This document shows positions 17,192 through 26,239 of a stretch of 64,000 nucleotides of DNA, piece by piece. Made by a program: the position numbers and the translations under genes. Below the pieces are notes generated by a model, which was not told the DNA's origin, made no database searches, and saw only the letters and a list, made by a program, of their open reading frames with translations. The first letter of the stretch is position 1, and the number at the start of each line of letters is the position of its first letter. Source of the stretch: Flavobacterium silvisoli (GTDB lineage Bacteria; Bacteroidota; Bacteroidia; Flavobacteriales; Flavobacteriaceae); NCBI RefSeq assembly GCF_004329815.1, contig NZ_SJPE01000004.1:4926-68925 (forward strand), given 5' to 3'.

Positions 17192-17740
17192 TTAACCAAA
17201 CAAAAACAAAAACATGAGAGGGAAGATGATTCCGGCCAGAGCCAGTTTCCAACCTCTTCGTTTGAAGTTAAATTTTCCTGCCGGTATCATGACGGCACCG
17301 GTAACCGCAATAGTAATCAAGGATAGCCCGAATATATCACCGTAGTAAATCCACCAATTGGAAGTACTTTTGTGTAACTTCATCATTTGGCTGATAACAG
17401 GTGTTTTGATGTAGGAAACAATTTCACCTTTTCCGGAATTCAAATCAATTTCCACATCGTGTTTTTCAAAAGAAATTTTAAACTTGTCTTCATCTACTTT
17501 ATGACGACGCATTTTATCATCAATGCCTAAAGCTTTTCCCAAGGAATCGGCAAACGTTTCATTGATAGCTTCTTTGGAAGGTAATTTTACCTCAATGGCT
17601 TTTGTTTCAATAGTATACTTTTCCGGATGCCAGCTTTCGCGGTGATTCATCAGAATTCCTGAAAAAGCAAAAGAAATGATTAATCCAATGTAGAAATAGC
17701 CTAAGTCACGGTGGAGATTACGGATAGTGGTTTGTTTCAT
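17192..17740 (-). CDS. PepSY-domain membrane protein of the iron-receptor operon
   Basis: 182 residues. N-terminal transmembrane helix (about 14-32) with LHRDLGYFYIGL, a PepSY-like periplasmic region (about 45-125), HKSTSNWWIYYGD before a second helix (about 138-155) and a third helix at the C terminus. Proteins of this type usually accompany siderophore receptors and may reduce or release iron at the inner membrane; that role is inferred. It starts 6 bp after the receptor stop, so they are co-transcribed. Confidence 0.85.
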   Translation of the reverse strand: MKQTTIRNLHRDLGYFYIGLIISFAFSGILMNHRESWHPEKYTIETKAIEVKLPSKEAINETFADSLGKALGIDDKMRRHKVDEDKFKISFEKHDVEIDLNSGKGEIVSYIKTPVISQMMKLHKSTSNWWIYYGDIFGLSLITIAVTGAVMIPAGKFNFKRRGWKLALAGIIFPLMFLFLFG

Positions 17741-17746
17741 TTTTTT

Positions 17747-19957
17747 TTAGAATTTATAAGATAGTGTAGTGGTTAACATTCTTGGAGCAATAGGTGTTAC
17801 GGTATTGTCATCGTATACATAATAACTCACGACATTACCAAGGTTAGCCAATTTTGCTCTGATGGTAAAATTCTTAATTGCATAACCAACGGAAGCATCA
17901 AATTGTAAAAAACCATCAACCGGAATTGGTTTTCGAGCCAATTCAGCCGGAGTGGAGGCGTTATTGGGTTTTAGCCTTCCACCTAATCGCTCTCCAATGT
18001 AAGTCGATTGTAAACCAAGTTCTAAACCTTTAAGTTTACTTTTTTCAAAAGTGTAAAATGCACTGGCATTGGCAGTGTGCTTGGGTGAAAAACGCAAATG
18101 TGTTCCTTTGTCGTAAATATTACTTTTGGTATATTGGGTTTCATTAAAGCTGTAACCGGCAATCAATTTCAATCCTTTGTGCTGGCTCGTAATGTCTACT
18201 TCCACTCCTTTACTTTGATAAGCTCCTGCTAACTCTTTAATGTTGGTGTTGGTATTCCCATTGCTAAAATCGGTTTGTGCCAAATTACTGTAATCGATTA
18301 AGTAGGTGGTTACATTGGCAACCAAGTGCCCTTTGAAGAATTCATTTTTAACACCTAATTCGTATTGATTGATGGTTGAATGAGGCAAAGCTTTAAGGTT
18401 TATATCGGTTCCGGTATTTAATACAAATGAATCGGAATAACTGGCAAAAACAGAATTGGTTTTCGTAGGTTGAAAAACTACACCTAATTTGGGAGAAACA
18501 ATATTGTCATTGGTTTTTGTTTCAACAGTAGCCGAAGTAGAGTATGTGAGTGTGTTAGTGGTATTCTCTAGGTAACTGTAGCGCAATCCGGCTAAAACTT
18601 TAACCTTTTGAGTAACTTCAATCAAATCCTGAAAATAGACTCCCGCTCTCTTTACATTTGCCAAAGCATTAGTGTTTTTTTCCATTGACGGGATATCAGC
18701 ATTGGTATATATCGGATTCTTATCAAAAGACACTTGAGGGTTGTAAATGTTGATTTTGTCAAACCAAACAATGTTTTTATACGCCAAAGTTGTAGTGTTA
18801 CTTTGATCAGCATCAGCACCAAAAAGCAAAGTGTGTTTGATTTTTCCGGTCTTAAAAGTTCCGTTTAAATCAGCTTCAACGAGGTTGTAATCCTGTTCAG
18901 TATCTGTTTTTTGAACACCTCGGGTCCAGTCGCCATTTGACTGTACTAAATTCGTGGCATTTGGTCTTAAACTGGATAGTAAGTTTGTATTGTATCCCTG
19001 GTATGAAAAGAGGCCTTTAAGTTGCCAGTTTTTGCTTAAATCATGATTGATGGTTGTAGTAAAACCAACTTGTTCAGAATCAAATTTTCCCCAATTAAAT
19101 CCCAGGAATGCGTTTCTGGGTAATTCTATCACTTCATAATCTATAGTAGCCAAACCAAAATCGGGTGTTCTGTTGTCTTTGGTGTAATCTGCTTCTATAA
19201 TGATGTTTGTTTTTGCCGATATATCCAGTAAAAAAGAGGGGTTGAAATAAATTCTTTTGGTTTGCACATCGTCTCTGAAACTATTTCCTTGCTCGTAACT
19301 ACTGATGAAGCGATAGGCTACAGTATTACTATTGTTTACAGCACCATAAACATCCACAGTAGGTTTAAAGAAATTATATTCAGTTGCTCTGAAGCTCAGT
19401 TCGCCGCCATGATCAAATCGGGGCTTTTTTGTAATTAAATTTAGAATTCCGCCCGGGGCAACATTTCCGTACAAGAGGGCCGAACTTCCTTTAAGGATTT
19501 CAATACTCTCTAACGAACTGGCCTCCGGAATTATGGAACCATTGATGCGAACTCCATTCTTGAAGGTGTTACCACCACTGAAAGTGAATCCGCGAGAGCC
19601 CAATTCTTCCTGGTTGTTTCCCGATGCGTTACTGGCTCCCGAAACATAAATTCCGTTTGCATTTTTTAACGCTTCTGAGAGTCGTAAGATTTGTTGTTGT
19701 TTAATAGTTTCTTTACCGATAACCATTGATGCTTGTGGTAAATCCAAAGGTTTGATGTTGGCTTTTCCGCTTTTTACAATTGTTTTTTGCTGTTGCGAAA
19801 TGATGATAACTTCTTTTAAGGTTTCTCCTTTTTTGTTTTTAACGGTATCATTGTTAAACGCATAGAGTTCTTCTTGATCGTCGTTTTTGTTAACTTGGCC
19901 AAAAACGGAAGTACTTAAAGTAAGTGCGATGGCTACAATTGGAATATATTTACACAT
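17747..19957 (-). CDS. TonB-dependent siderophore receptor
   Basis: 736-residue outer-membrane receptor that imports ferric siderophores using TonB energy. Seen: signal peptide (cleaved near SVFGQ), a TonB-box-like region (EVIIISQQQ, about 70), plug domain (about 75-185, with LSEALKNANGIYV and LEILKGSSALLYGNVAPGGILNLITKKP typical of FhuA/FoxA-like receptors), then a 22-strand barrel ending in TTLSYKF. Forms an operon with a PepSY protein. A -7 box TATATTTG (19986-19993, minus strand) is 28 bp upstream, with a dyad at 20022-20038 that might bind an iron regulator. Confidence 0.93.
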   Translation of the reverse strand: MCKYIPIVAIALTLSTSVFGQVNKNDDQEELYAFNNDTVKNKKGETLKEVIIISQQQKTIVKSGKANIKPLDLPQASMVIGKETIKQQQILRLSEALKNANGIYVSGASNASGNNQEELGSRGFTFSGGNTFKNGVRINGSIIPEASSLESIEILKGSSALLYGNVAPGGILNLITKKPRFDHGGELSFRATEYNFFKPTVDVYGAVNNSNTVAYRFISSYEQGNSFRDDVQTKRIYFNPSFLLDISAKTNIIIEADYTKDNRTPDFGLATIDYEVIELPRNAFLGFNWGKFDSEQVGFTTTINHDLSKNWQLKGLFSYQGYNTNLLSSLRPNATNLVQSNGDWTRGVQKTDTEQDYNLVEADLNGTFKTGKIKHTLLFGADADQSNTTTLAYKNIVWFDKINIYNPQVSFDKNPIYTNADIPSMEKNTNALANVKRAGVYFQDLIEVTQKVKVLAGLRYSYLENTTNTLTYSTSATVETKTNDNIVSPKLGVVFQPTKTNSVFASYSDSFVLNTGTDINLKALPHSTINQYELGVKNEFFKGHLVANVTTYLIDYSNLAQTDFSNGNTNTNIKELAGAYQSKGVEVDITSQHKGLKLIAGYSFNETQYTKSNIYDKGTHLRFSPKHTANASAFYTFEKSKLKGLELGLQSTYIGERLGGRLKPNNASTPAELARKPIPVDGFLQFDASVGYAIKNFTIRAKLANLGNVVSYYVYDDNTVTPIAPRMLTTTLSYKF

Positions 19958-20021
19958 TTATTTAGAATAATTAAAAATAACGATGCAAATATAAAGGCAG
20001 AATTTGAATTAAAAAAGTTTA

Positions 20022-20038
20022 TTTAGATTAAATATAAA
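20022..20038. promoter_or_regulatory. Possible operator upstream of the siderophore receptor
   Basis: TTTAGATTAAATATAAA is a 17-bp imperfect palindrome (two mismatched base pairs around a central A) lying just upstream of the promoter. An iron-responsive (Fur-like) role is a guess from context; the AT-rich setting makes chance plausible. Confidence 0.3.
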
Positions 20039-20079
20039 TAATATTTTTAGTTGATTGATTTAGTTGGTTTTACAAATGA

Positions 20080-20108
20080 ATAAACCTCACGTTGAATGTG
20101 AGGTTTAT
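20080..20108. terminator. Strong palindrome, likely terminator
   Basis: ATAAACCTCAC, loop GTTGAAT, GTGAGGTTTAT. It lies downstream of the DUF6265 gene (minus strand) and the T tract is weak. Confidence 0.5.
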
Positions 20109-20131
20109 ATAAAAAAGTAACGAAAACAGTC

Positions 20132-20605
20132 TTATTTTCGTTTCATCGGATAACTTTCCTGGCTTTCTTTTCCTTGTTGTTTTCCCGAGATTGTAGCAGT
20201 TAAATTATTTTGATCCACCTTTTTATAAGTGATTTTTTGCGGATAATCATGTGCCGGATTTTCGAATGTAAAAGAATTAGCGTTGTCCGAAGTCAGTTTA
20301 AAATCAACCGGTTGATCATCATTTTGTCCGGTTACGGTAGCGGTGTAAATTAAATCCTCTTCTTTTTGTGTCAGTCGAATACTTTCAAAGTGCACTGTGT
20401 CTTTGGCATTGATGAAATAACTGCTGCCGCTGAATGTGCTGTCGTTTTCTTTTTTCCAGTTTTCTACCAACAGGCCTTCGGGCATTTTGTTTTCCCATTG
20501 GCCAACTAACCAATTCATTTTTTCGAGTTTATCAAAATTTTTCTCTGATTTTTTTTGGCAGGAAACTAATAAAAGAACCACTGCTGAGCAGGTAATGATT
20601 TTCAT
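20132..20605 (-). CDS. DUF6265-type lipoprotein
   Basis: 157 residues with a lipoprotein signal (lipobox LLLVSC, Cys16) and a small beta-barrel-like domain beginning LEKMNWLVGQWEN, a pattern of the DUF6265 family; NPAHDYPQKITYK near residue 120 is the other conserved block. Function unknown; probably periplasmic or outer-membrane anchored. Monocistronic, divergent from prfA. Confidence 0.8.
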   Translation of the reverse strand: MKIITCSAVVLLLVSCQKKSEKNFDKLEKMNWLVGQWENKMPEGLLVENWKKENDSTFSGSSYFINAKDTVHFESIRLTQKEEDLIYTATVTGQNDDQPVDFKLTSDNANSFTFENPAHDYPQKITYKKVDQNNLTATISGKQQGKESQESYPMKRK

Positions 20606-20711
20606 TTTCTTTATTTTTTTTATCCATACAATATTATAAAAAATGGTTAATTGAACACTCCCGTTTGTACACTTTTTTTACTATTTTTGCACTCCAATTA
20701 AAGAATACACA

Positions 20712-21785
20712 ATGTTAGAAAGATTGCAATATGTAAAACAACGCTTCGATGAGATTTCGGATTTGATTATTCAACCCGATGTTATTGCCGATCAAAAGCG
20801 TTATGTACAGTTAAATCAGGAATATAAAAGTTTGAAAGCGCTCATGGAAAAGCGTGAAGAACTCATCAATGTAACCGGGAATATAGAAGAAGCTAACGAA
20901 ATTATTGCAGATGGTTCTGATGCTGAAATGGTAGAAATGGCCAAAATGCAATTAGACGAAGCCAAAGAGCGGTTACCTCATTTAGAGGAAGAAATCAAGT
21001 TTATGTTGATTCCGAAAGATCCTGAGGATGCCAAAAACGTGATGGTAGAAATCCGTGCCGGAACAGGTGGGGATGAAGCTTCAATTTTTGCCGGTGATTT
21101 GTACAGAATGTATACCAAATACTGTGAAACCAAAGGTTGGAGAACTTCGGTTGTGGATATGAATGAAGGAACTTCCGGTGGTTTCAAAGAGATAATTTTT
21201 GAAGTAACAGGAGAAGATGTTTACGGAACATTAAAATTTGAAGCCGGAGTACACCGTGTACAGCGTGTACCACAAACTGAGACTCAGGGCAGAGTACATA
21301 CATCAGCTGCAACCGTAATGGTATTACCTGAGGCTGAAGAATTTGATGTACAGATTGATATGAATGATGTTCGTATTGATTATTTCTGTTCATCAGGACC
21401 GGGCGGACAATCGGTAAACACCACCAAATCAGCAGTGCGTATGACACATATCCCTACCGGATTAGTTGCCCAATGTCAGGACGAAAAATCGCAGCACAAA
21501 AACAAGGATAAAGCTTTGACCGTATTGCGTTCGCGTTTGTACGAGTTAGAGTTAGCCAAAAAACAAGACGAAGATGCCAAGAAACGTAACTCGCAAGTTA
21601 GCAGTGGAGACCGTTCGGCTAAAATTCGTACTTATAACTATGCTCAGGGAAGAATCACTGATCACCGAATAGGATTGAGTATTTTTGATTTAGACGGATT
21701 TATGAATGGTAACATTCAAAAAATGATTGATGAACTTCAGTTGGTTTCCAACACCGAAAAATTAAAAGAAAGCGAAGTTTTCTAA
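20712..21785 (+). CDS. prfA: Peptide chain release factor 1
   Basis: Recognises UAA/UAG in the ribosomal A site and triggers peptide release. 357 residues. Seen: N-terminal coiled domain (1-100), the RF1-type PxT recognition tripeptide PQT (187-189) rather than SPF, and the peptidyl-hydrolysis GGQ (231-233) in [12 protein letters not shown] -7 box TATTTTTG (20682-20689) followed by CACTCC lies 22 bp upstream. A perfect bidirectional terminator follows. No prmC neighbour. Confidence 0.98.
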   Translation: MLERLQYVKQRFDEISDLIIQPDVIADQKRYVQLNQEYKSLKALMEKREELINVTGNIEEANEIIADGSDAEMVEMAKMQLDEAKERLPHLEEEIKFMLIPKDPEDAKNVMVEIRAGTGGDEASIFAGDLYRMYTKYCETKGWRTSVVDMNEGTSGGFKEIIFEVTGEDVYGTLKFEAGVHRVQRVPQTETQGRVHTSAATVMVLPEAEEFDVQIDMNDVRIDYFCSSGPGGQSVNTTKSAVRMTHIPTGLVAQCQDEKSQHKNKDKALTVLRSRLYELELAKKQDEDAKKRNSQVSSGDRSAKIRTYNYAQGRITDHRIGLSIFDLDGFMNGNIQKMIDELQLVSNTEKLKESEVF

Positions 21786-21786
21786 A

Positions 21787-21822
21787 TAAAAAAGGGCTAA
21801 CAATTTGTTAGCCCTTTTTTAT
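21787..21822. terminator. Bidirectional terminator
   Basis: AAAAAAGGGCTAACA ATT TGTTAGCCCTTTTTT, a perfect stem between prfA and the convergent barrel gene. Confidence 0.92.
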
Positions 21823-21833
21823 CGCTTATCCGT

Positions 21834-22379
21834 TTAAAGTTTAAATCCGTAAGCAATTCTCAAAGCAATTTGTCCCAAACCTGTTCCGGGTGTATCGTTA
21901 GAATTTAATATCGGAAAATCATTATAATGTTCGTAACGTAAACTAATATCTATTTTGTCGGTAGCATATCCAATTCCCGGGCTCAGGAGTAAGGATGTTT
22001 TATTATAACCGTTAGTCACCGCAAACGCAGCGCCCGCTTCAGCCAGTAAATACAGTTTATCTTTTAAAACAAAAGCTTTAAAACCTCCCTTCACCGGAAT
22101 GTATCCCAAATCATTGTTGTCACCGCTGACAAAGAAATTGTTGAAACCGGTTGTAAAAGTCAGGGAATATCTCGTAGATAAATCGTATTGAATTCTTACA
22201 TCGCCTCCTAAATTAAAATTATAAGGATCCTGTAGCGGAAGTCCGCCACTTACTCCAAATCCCAAACGGAAGCCTTGATCGTAATTTTTCTTTTCCGTTT
22301 CTTGCGCAAAAGAATCAGTCGTACCAAGCAAAAGAAGTACAACTACTAATTTCAGAACATGCTTAAAAATAGTTTTCAT
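21834..22379 (-). CDS. Outer-membrane beta-barrel protein
   Basis: 181 residues; signal peptide (to DSFAQ, about 26) then amphipathic strands rich in glycine and aromatics (GFRLGFGVSGGLP, YSLTFTTGFNNFF, LLAEAGAAFAVT, LLLSPGIGYAT) ending in IALRIAYGFKL, the C-terminal strand pattern of small porin-like barrels. Ligand unknown. Probably first gene after two small membrane/secreted genes on the same strand or independent; no shared promoter evident. Confidence 0.8.
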   Translation of the reverse strand: MKTIFKHVLKLVVVLLLLGTTDSFAQETEKKNYDQGFRLGFGVSGGLPLQDPYNFNLGGDVRIQYDLSTRYSLTFTTGFNNFFVSGDNNDLGYIPVKGGFKAFVLKDKLYLLAEAGAAFAVTNGYNKTSLLLSPGIGYATDKIDISLRYEHYNDFPILNSNDTPGTGLGQIALRIAYGFKL

Positions 22380-22415
22380 GATGTGGAATTTAATAATTAG
22401 CAGTGTAGTTTTTCT

Positions 22416-22568
22416 CTATATCTCTTTTCCTTTAATGATTCTGAGCAATATGGCTATTACGGCAATTAATAATAAAATATGAATGATGGATCCTACATTG
22501 AAAACCAAAAAACCCAGAAACCATAGAATGACCAGGATTACGGCTATAGTGTATAACAAATTTTGCAT
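22416..22568 (-). CDS. Small membrane protein, lmo0937/DUF5670-like
   Basis: 50 residues, ATG at 22568, stop at 22416-22418. Two hydrophobic helices (LLYTIAVILVILWFLGFLVF and IIHILLLIAVIAILLRII) joined by a short NVGS turn, with a short basic tail KGKEI. This is the typical pattern of the lmo0937-type tiny membrane proteins, which are often stress-induced in other bacteria; the role here is unknown. Confidence 0.8.
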   Translation of the reverse strand: MQNLLYTIAVILVILWFLGFLVFNVGSIIHILLLIAVIAILLRIIKGKEI

Positions 22569-22595
22569 GATTTTATTTTGTTTTAATGTTAATGT

Positions 22596-23012
22596 TTATT
22601 GTACCAGGGCTGATGGATTTTCAGCCAGTATTTGAGAGGGCCTTTTAATTCTTCCTTTGGCATTATACGGATACTCTTTACGGTGTAGTTTGATGTATTT
22701 TTGAGGTTCATCTCCGTTTGGAATAGTAATCATGATTCGTTCGTTTTTAAATAGCGAATACCCTCCGTAGTTCACCGGTAATTCTTCTGAGGTTACCCAA
22801 TTTTTTTCCCATTGATAATGGTAGATTTTTTTCTCCAGATCATAATACACTTCCATGTTCGGGAAATAATAGTAGGAAATAAGACTATTGATAACACTGT
22901 TTTCAACAGCTGTATCAGTATCGTTAGAAATCAAATTACGAACTTTGATTTCTTGTGCAGTTGCGCTTGCCAGATAAGCCACTACAAAGCAGAGTGTAAT
23001 ACAATTTTTCAT
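22596..23012 (-). CDS. Small exported protein of unknown function
   Basis: 138 residues from the ATG at 23012, which begins a signal peptide (MKNCITLCFVVAYLASATAQ); the longer open frame to 23117 adds a non-signal extension. The mature part is polar, with NSVINSLISYYYFP, an aromatic segment YHYQWEKNW, and a basic tail. No family recognised. It lies 27 bp upstream of the DUF5670 gene on the same strand. Confidence 0.7.
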   Translation of the reverse strand: MKNCITLCFVVAYLASATAQEIKVRNLISNDTDTAVENSVINSLISYYYFPNMEVYYDLEKKIYHYQWEKNWVTSEELPVNYGGYSLFKNERIMITIPNGDEPQKYIKLHRKEYPYNAKGRIKRPSQILAENPSALVQ

Positions 23013-23131
23013 GAGGCAAATTTTTAAGTTGTGCTGATTTCGTCCGAAAGGAGCTCTACAAAGTTGCGACAGAAGTGAACAGTAAGTGTTACAAGAATTT
23101 TTGTATTTGTTATACAATTTCCATTACAAAC

Positions 23132-23160
23132 AAAAAATCCTATGGTAACCATAGGATTTG
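23132..23160 (-). terminator. Terminator of the kinase operon
   Basis: AAATCCTATGG TAA CCATAGGATTT; the A run at 23132-23137 gives a T tract on the minus strand. Confidence 0.8.
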
Positions 23161-23179
23161 AATTTTAGAGTTGACCGAA

Positions 23180-24970
23180 TTAACAGTCTTCTGAAAGATA
23201 AATAGTAAATATGGCTCCTTTATTGGGTTTGCCTTCGGCAAAAATATAACCCCGATGATTTTCCACTATTTTTTTACAAATGGCCAAGCCAATACCGGTA
23301 CCGGCATATTCGTTTTTGTTGTGCAGGCGGTTGAACAGTATGAATATTTTCTCGGCATATTCCTGTTCAAAGCCAATGCCGTTGTCTTCAAAGGTGATTT
23401 TACAATATTTCTCTTTGGTGTTTTTCGGAATCAGTTCTTCATCTGCTGCGGTTACTTTTTGATACGAAATTTTGATTTTTGGTTTTACTTTTTCACGACT
23501 GTATTTCAAAGAATTTCCGATAAGATTGATGAATAATTGCTGAATTTGAAACGGAATTACCGTCATCGTTGGCAACGTATCGCTTTTTATAATCGCTTCT
23601 TTTTCTTCTATAGATTGGGCCAAATCAAACTTAGCATTTTCCAACAAGTCATTCAGATTTACCTTTTCAAAAACCTTTTCTGTTTTGTTGGCTCTAGAAT
23701 ATTGCAGTAAATCGTCAATCAGTATTCTCATGCGATCTGCTGAGGCATGAATTCGGGCAATATATTCTTTACCGTTATCGGATAAATGGTCGGATTCTTT
23801 TTCGGACAATCTTGAAATGAAGGTTTGAATTTTGCGCAAAGGTTCCTGTAAATCATGACTGGCAACATAGTTAAAAGCCAAAAGCTCCTTGTTACTCGCT
23901 TCGAGTTCAATATTTTGTTGTTCTAATGATAAGGAAGCCAACACTTCGTCAGTAACATCACTCGTGGTTCCAATCAAAATAGTATCGCCGGAGCGGTTGG
24001 TTACTATACGTCCGGTAGTTCTGAAATACCTCAGTTGCTTATCTTTTCTGATGACTCTGTAAGTAAACGGAGGCAGTGTATCATTTTCTAAATCGTTAGT
24101 GTTTAAAGAATCGAAAAGCGCCACATCTTCGGGATGAACATATTTCAGGAAATCGTTTTGTCCGTTTTCAAACGATTGAGGTTCACAGCCCAGTAATCGG
24201 TAAATGTTATCCGAAAAAGAGTATTCGTTGCGTGCTATATTCAATTGCCAGCTTCCAAAACTGCCCACAATTTCGGCCAAACTGCTCGACTCGTTCATGA
24301 GTTTTAGGCGGTTGTTAGACAATTGCATTTTTTCCAAATCCCGATTGATTCTTATGTATGATATTGAAATCAATAACAAGGTAATTAATAAGGTCACATA
24401 AATGAAAACCGGAGTGACTTTGATGGTGTCTTTATAGCGCTTGTCTCTTCCTTTCAGTGCTTTTTTTTCTAAAGCAATCATGTAATTAATCTGGCTTCTC
24501 ACGCTGTCCATGGTCTTTTTTCCGATGAGAAGCTTACGCTTCAGTTCGGGGTCATTCAGTGGTTTTTTTAACGAAAGGTGCAGGGCAATCGAAAGATAGT
24601 TTTGTCTTTTATTGATGTAAAATTGTAATTTCCGAAGATTGTCTTCTTGTACCGGATCGTTTTTAGTATATCCTTTTACAATACTGAAGGATCGGTCTAT
24701 CTTTTTTTTGGCATTGATATAAGGAACCAAAAAAGTAGAGTCCTTGGTAATTAAAAAGCCGCGCTGTCCGGTTTCTGAATCTTTTAAATATGAAAATAAA
24801 CGTTCTAATTCTAAATTAACATCATAGGAATGTTTCACTCTTTTGGAGGAATCATTGAGCAAATTGATGTGTTTAAAGGTAATCGCAGAAATGAAAAAAA
24901 TAGCAAAAATCGAAACCACGAAAATGCTCTTTAAAAATATCGGCGACTTATAGAACGAATTCAGTTTCAT
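23180..24970 (-). CDS. CHASE3/PAS hybrid-less sensor histidine kinase
   Basis: 596-residue membrane sensor kinase. Order seen: TM1 (about 13-32), periplasmic CHASE3 domain (about 38-180, with DSETGQRGFLITKD), TM2 (about 186-206), PAS (about 232-345), HisKA with His372 in NYVASHDLQEPLRKIQTF, then HATPase (NLIGNSLKYS, DNGIGFEQEY, GTGIGLAICKKI). The HDLQEPLR motif is that of phytochrome-like cyanobacterial and Bacteroidota kinases that partner with single-domain regulators. It is preceded by such a regulator 6 bp upstream. Confidence 0.92.
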   Translation of the reverse strand: MKLNSFYKSPIFLKSIFVVSIFAIFFISAITFKHINLLNDSSKRVKHSYDVNLELERLFSYLKDSETGQRGFLITKDSTFLVPYINAKKKIDRSFSIVKGYTKNDPVQEDNLRKLQFYINKRQNYLSIALHLSLKKPLNDPELKRKLLIGKKTMDSVRSQINYMIALEKKALKGRDKRYKDTIKVTPVFIYVTLLITLLLISISYIRINRDLEKMQLSNNRLKLMNESSSLAEIVGSFGSWQLNIARNEYSFSDNIYRLLGCEPQSFENGQNDFLKYVHPEDVALFDSLNTNDLENDTLPPFTYRVIRKDKQLRYFRTTGRIVTNRSGDTILIGTTSDVTDEVLASLSLEQQNIELEASNKELLAFNYVASHDLQEPLRKIQTFISRLSEKESDHLSDNGKEYIARIHASADRMRILIDDLLQYSRANKTEKVFEKVNLNDLLENAKFDLAQSIEEKEAIIKSDTLPTMTVIPFQIQQLFINLIGNSLKYSREKVKPKIKISYQKVTAADEELIPKNTKEKYCKITFEDNGIGFEQEYAEKIFILFNRLHNKNEYAGTGIGLAICKKIVENHRGYIFAEGKPNKGAIFTIYLSEDC

Positions 24971-24976
24971 AGCTTC

Positions 24977-25423
24977 TTATATGCGTAGTAAAAAATTGTC
25001 CTTATTCAATCCCGAAGTGTGATACTGCCAGTTGATGGTAACTACATCCGAAAGTACTTTTTTGAGTGTTGCAAAATCGCTGGGTTTTTTGATATAAATG
25101 TTAGCCCCGTTTACAAAAGTTTCTTCAATGTGTTCTTCAGAGGAAGAAGTTGAGAATATGGCGATGGCTATATCGTTGAATTTTTCGTTTCTTTTGATTT
25201 CGTGTAAACATTCGATTCCGTTTTTCTTGGGCATGTTTAAATCAAGAAACAATACATTGGGCAAAATGGCTTCGGGCGAGTTGAGATAATCCATCAGTTC
25301 CACGCCGTCATTAAAGGTATTAACACGTGTGTTGATTTTTAATTCCTCAAAAGCCTCAGTAAAGAATTGTCGATCGTCTTCATCGTCATCAGCCAATATG
25401 ATGTGTATATAATCTTTTTGCAT
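24977..25423 (-). CDS. Single-domain response regulator (CheY/Rcp1-like)
   Basis: 148 residues, a lone receiver domain with no output domain. Seen: acidic pocket DDDEDD (12-17), phospho-acceptor Asp61 in LFLDLNMPKKNG, Ser/Thr switch in IFSTSSS, and Lys112 in IKKP. The long loop after the phospho-site (PKKNGIECL) is typical of Rcp1-type partners of HDLQEPLR kinases. It lies 3 bp after the AraC gene and 6 bp before the kinase, so the three form one phosphorelay operon. Confidence 0.92.
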   Translation of the reverse strand: MQKDYIHIILADDDEDDRQFFTEAFEELKINTRVNTFNDGVELMDYLNSPEAILPNVLFLDLNMPKKNGIECLHEIKRNEKFNDIAIAIFSTSSSEEHIEETFVNGANIYIKKPSDFATLKKVLSDVVTINWQYHTSGLNKDNFLLRI

Positions 25424-25426
25424 AGG

Positions 25427-25984
25427 TTATTTTTTATTAGCCATTTCTCTTCGTTTAACAATGATTCGTTGAAAAGCCGAAGGTGTTATTCCGGTTACAT
25501 TTTTGAATTGGGTGCTCAAATGTGCCACACTCGAATAATTAAGCTGGAACGCAATTTCAGTCAAACTCAAATCGCTGCTTACTATGAGTTGTTTGGCGTG
25601 TTCAATTTTTTGTAAAATGATAAAATTTTCAATAGAAGTATAGGTAACATCCGAAAACAAATTGGAAAGATACCCGTAACTGTGACCCAATTTTTCTGCA
25701 AGATACACAGAGCTTTTGACATTCACCAAATCAGGGTTGTGTATCATTTCAATTATGGTGTCTTTTATTTTTTGTACCAAAATACTCTTCTGATTCTCAA
25801 TGATGTCGATTCCATATTCCCGGAGTTCCTGCGTCAATTCTGCAAATTTGGCATCAGACACTTTTTCCAGAAGTTCTACTTCACCAAAGCCTAATATCCT
25901 GTGCTTGATTTGATGTTTGATAAGTTTATCTTCCAGTACTTTTCGGCAAACGGCACTGAAATCAAATTTGATGAAGATTTTCAT
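25427..25984 (-). CDS. AraC-type DNA-binding protein of the kinase operon
   Basis: 185 residues: an N-terminal small domain of about 75 residues unlike the AraC cupin (a MKIFIKFDF start and a GFGEVELLE segment) and a C-terminal AraC helix-turn-helix pair (about 85-182; SLTEIAFQLNYSSVAHLSTQFKNVTG, ending TPSAFQRI). First gene of the operon with the response regulator and kinase. It may be the output of that pathway; no receiver domain is fused to it. Confidence 0.85.
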   Translation of the reverse strand: MKIFIKFDFSAVCRKVLEDKLIKHQIKHRILGFGEVELLEKVSDAKFAELTQELREYGIDIIENQKSILVQKIKDTIIEMIHNPDLVNVKSSVYLAEKLGHSYGYLSNLFSDVTYTSIENFIILQKIEHAKQLIVSSDLSLTEIAFQLNYSSVAHLSTQFKNVTGITPSAFQRIIVKRREMANKK

Positions 25985-26034
25985 AAAACAGAATTTGGGT
26001 TTATTAGTTGTAAATGTACTAAAATATTCTCATC

Positions 26035-26062
26035 AAAAAAGCCGTAGTAACTACGGCCTTTT
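26035..26062 (-). terminator. Orphan terminator or attenuator hairpin
   Basis: GCCGTAG TAA CTACGGC with A6 on one side and T4 on the other; on the minus strand it is followed by TTTTTT. It lies 51 bp upstream of the AraC gene, between divergent genes, where no gene ends. Confidence 0.6.
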
Positions 26063-26188
26063 CGTTCTTAACCCCAACTTTTTTTATTATTACCAAATGA
26101 CATGTATCAAGTACTTATCGTTTGTTATACAAAGATATTTTGGCAGGAGCGATTGATGGTTACATAATTTTGGGTGAATGTTATAAAA

Positions 26189-26221
26189 TTTGCACATGTC
26201 AACTTCTAGTTTGTAACTTTG
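26189..26221 (+). promoter_or_regulatory. pyrF promoter
   Basis: TTTG (26189-26192), 21 bp, TAACTTTG (26214-26221), followed by CAC; 18 bp before the ATG at 26240. Confidence 0.6.
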
Positions 26222-26239
26222 CACTACACAACTACTCAC

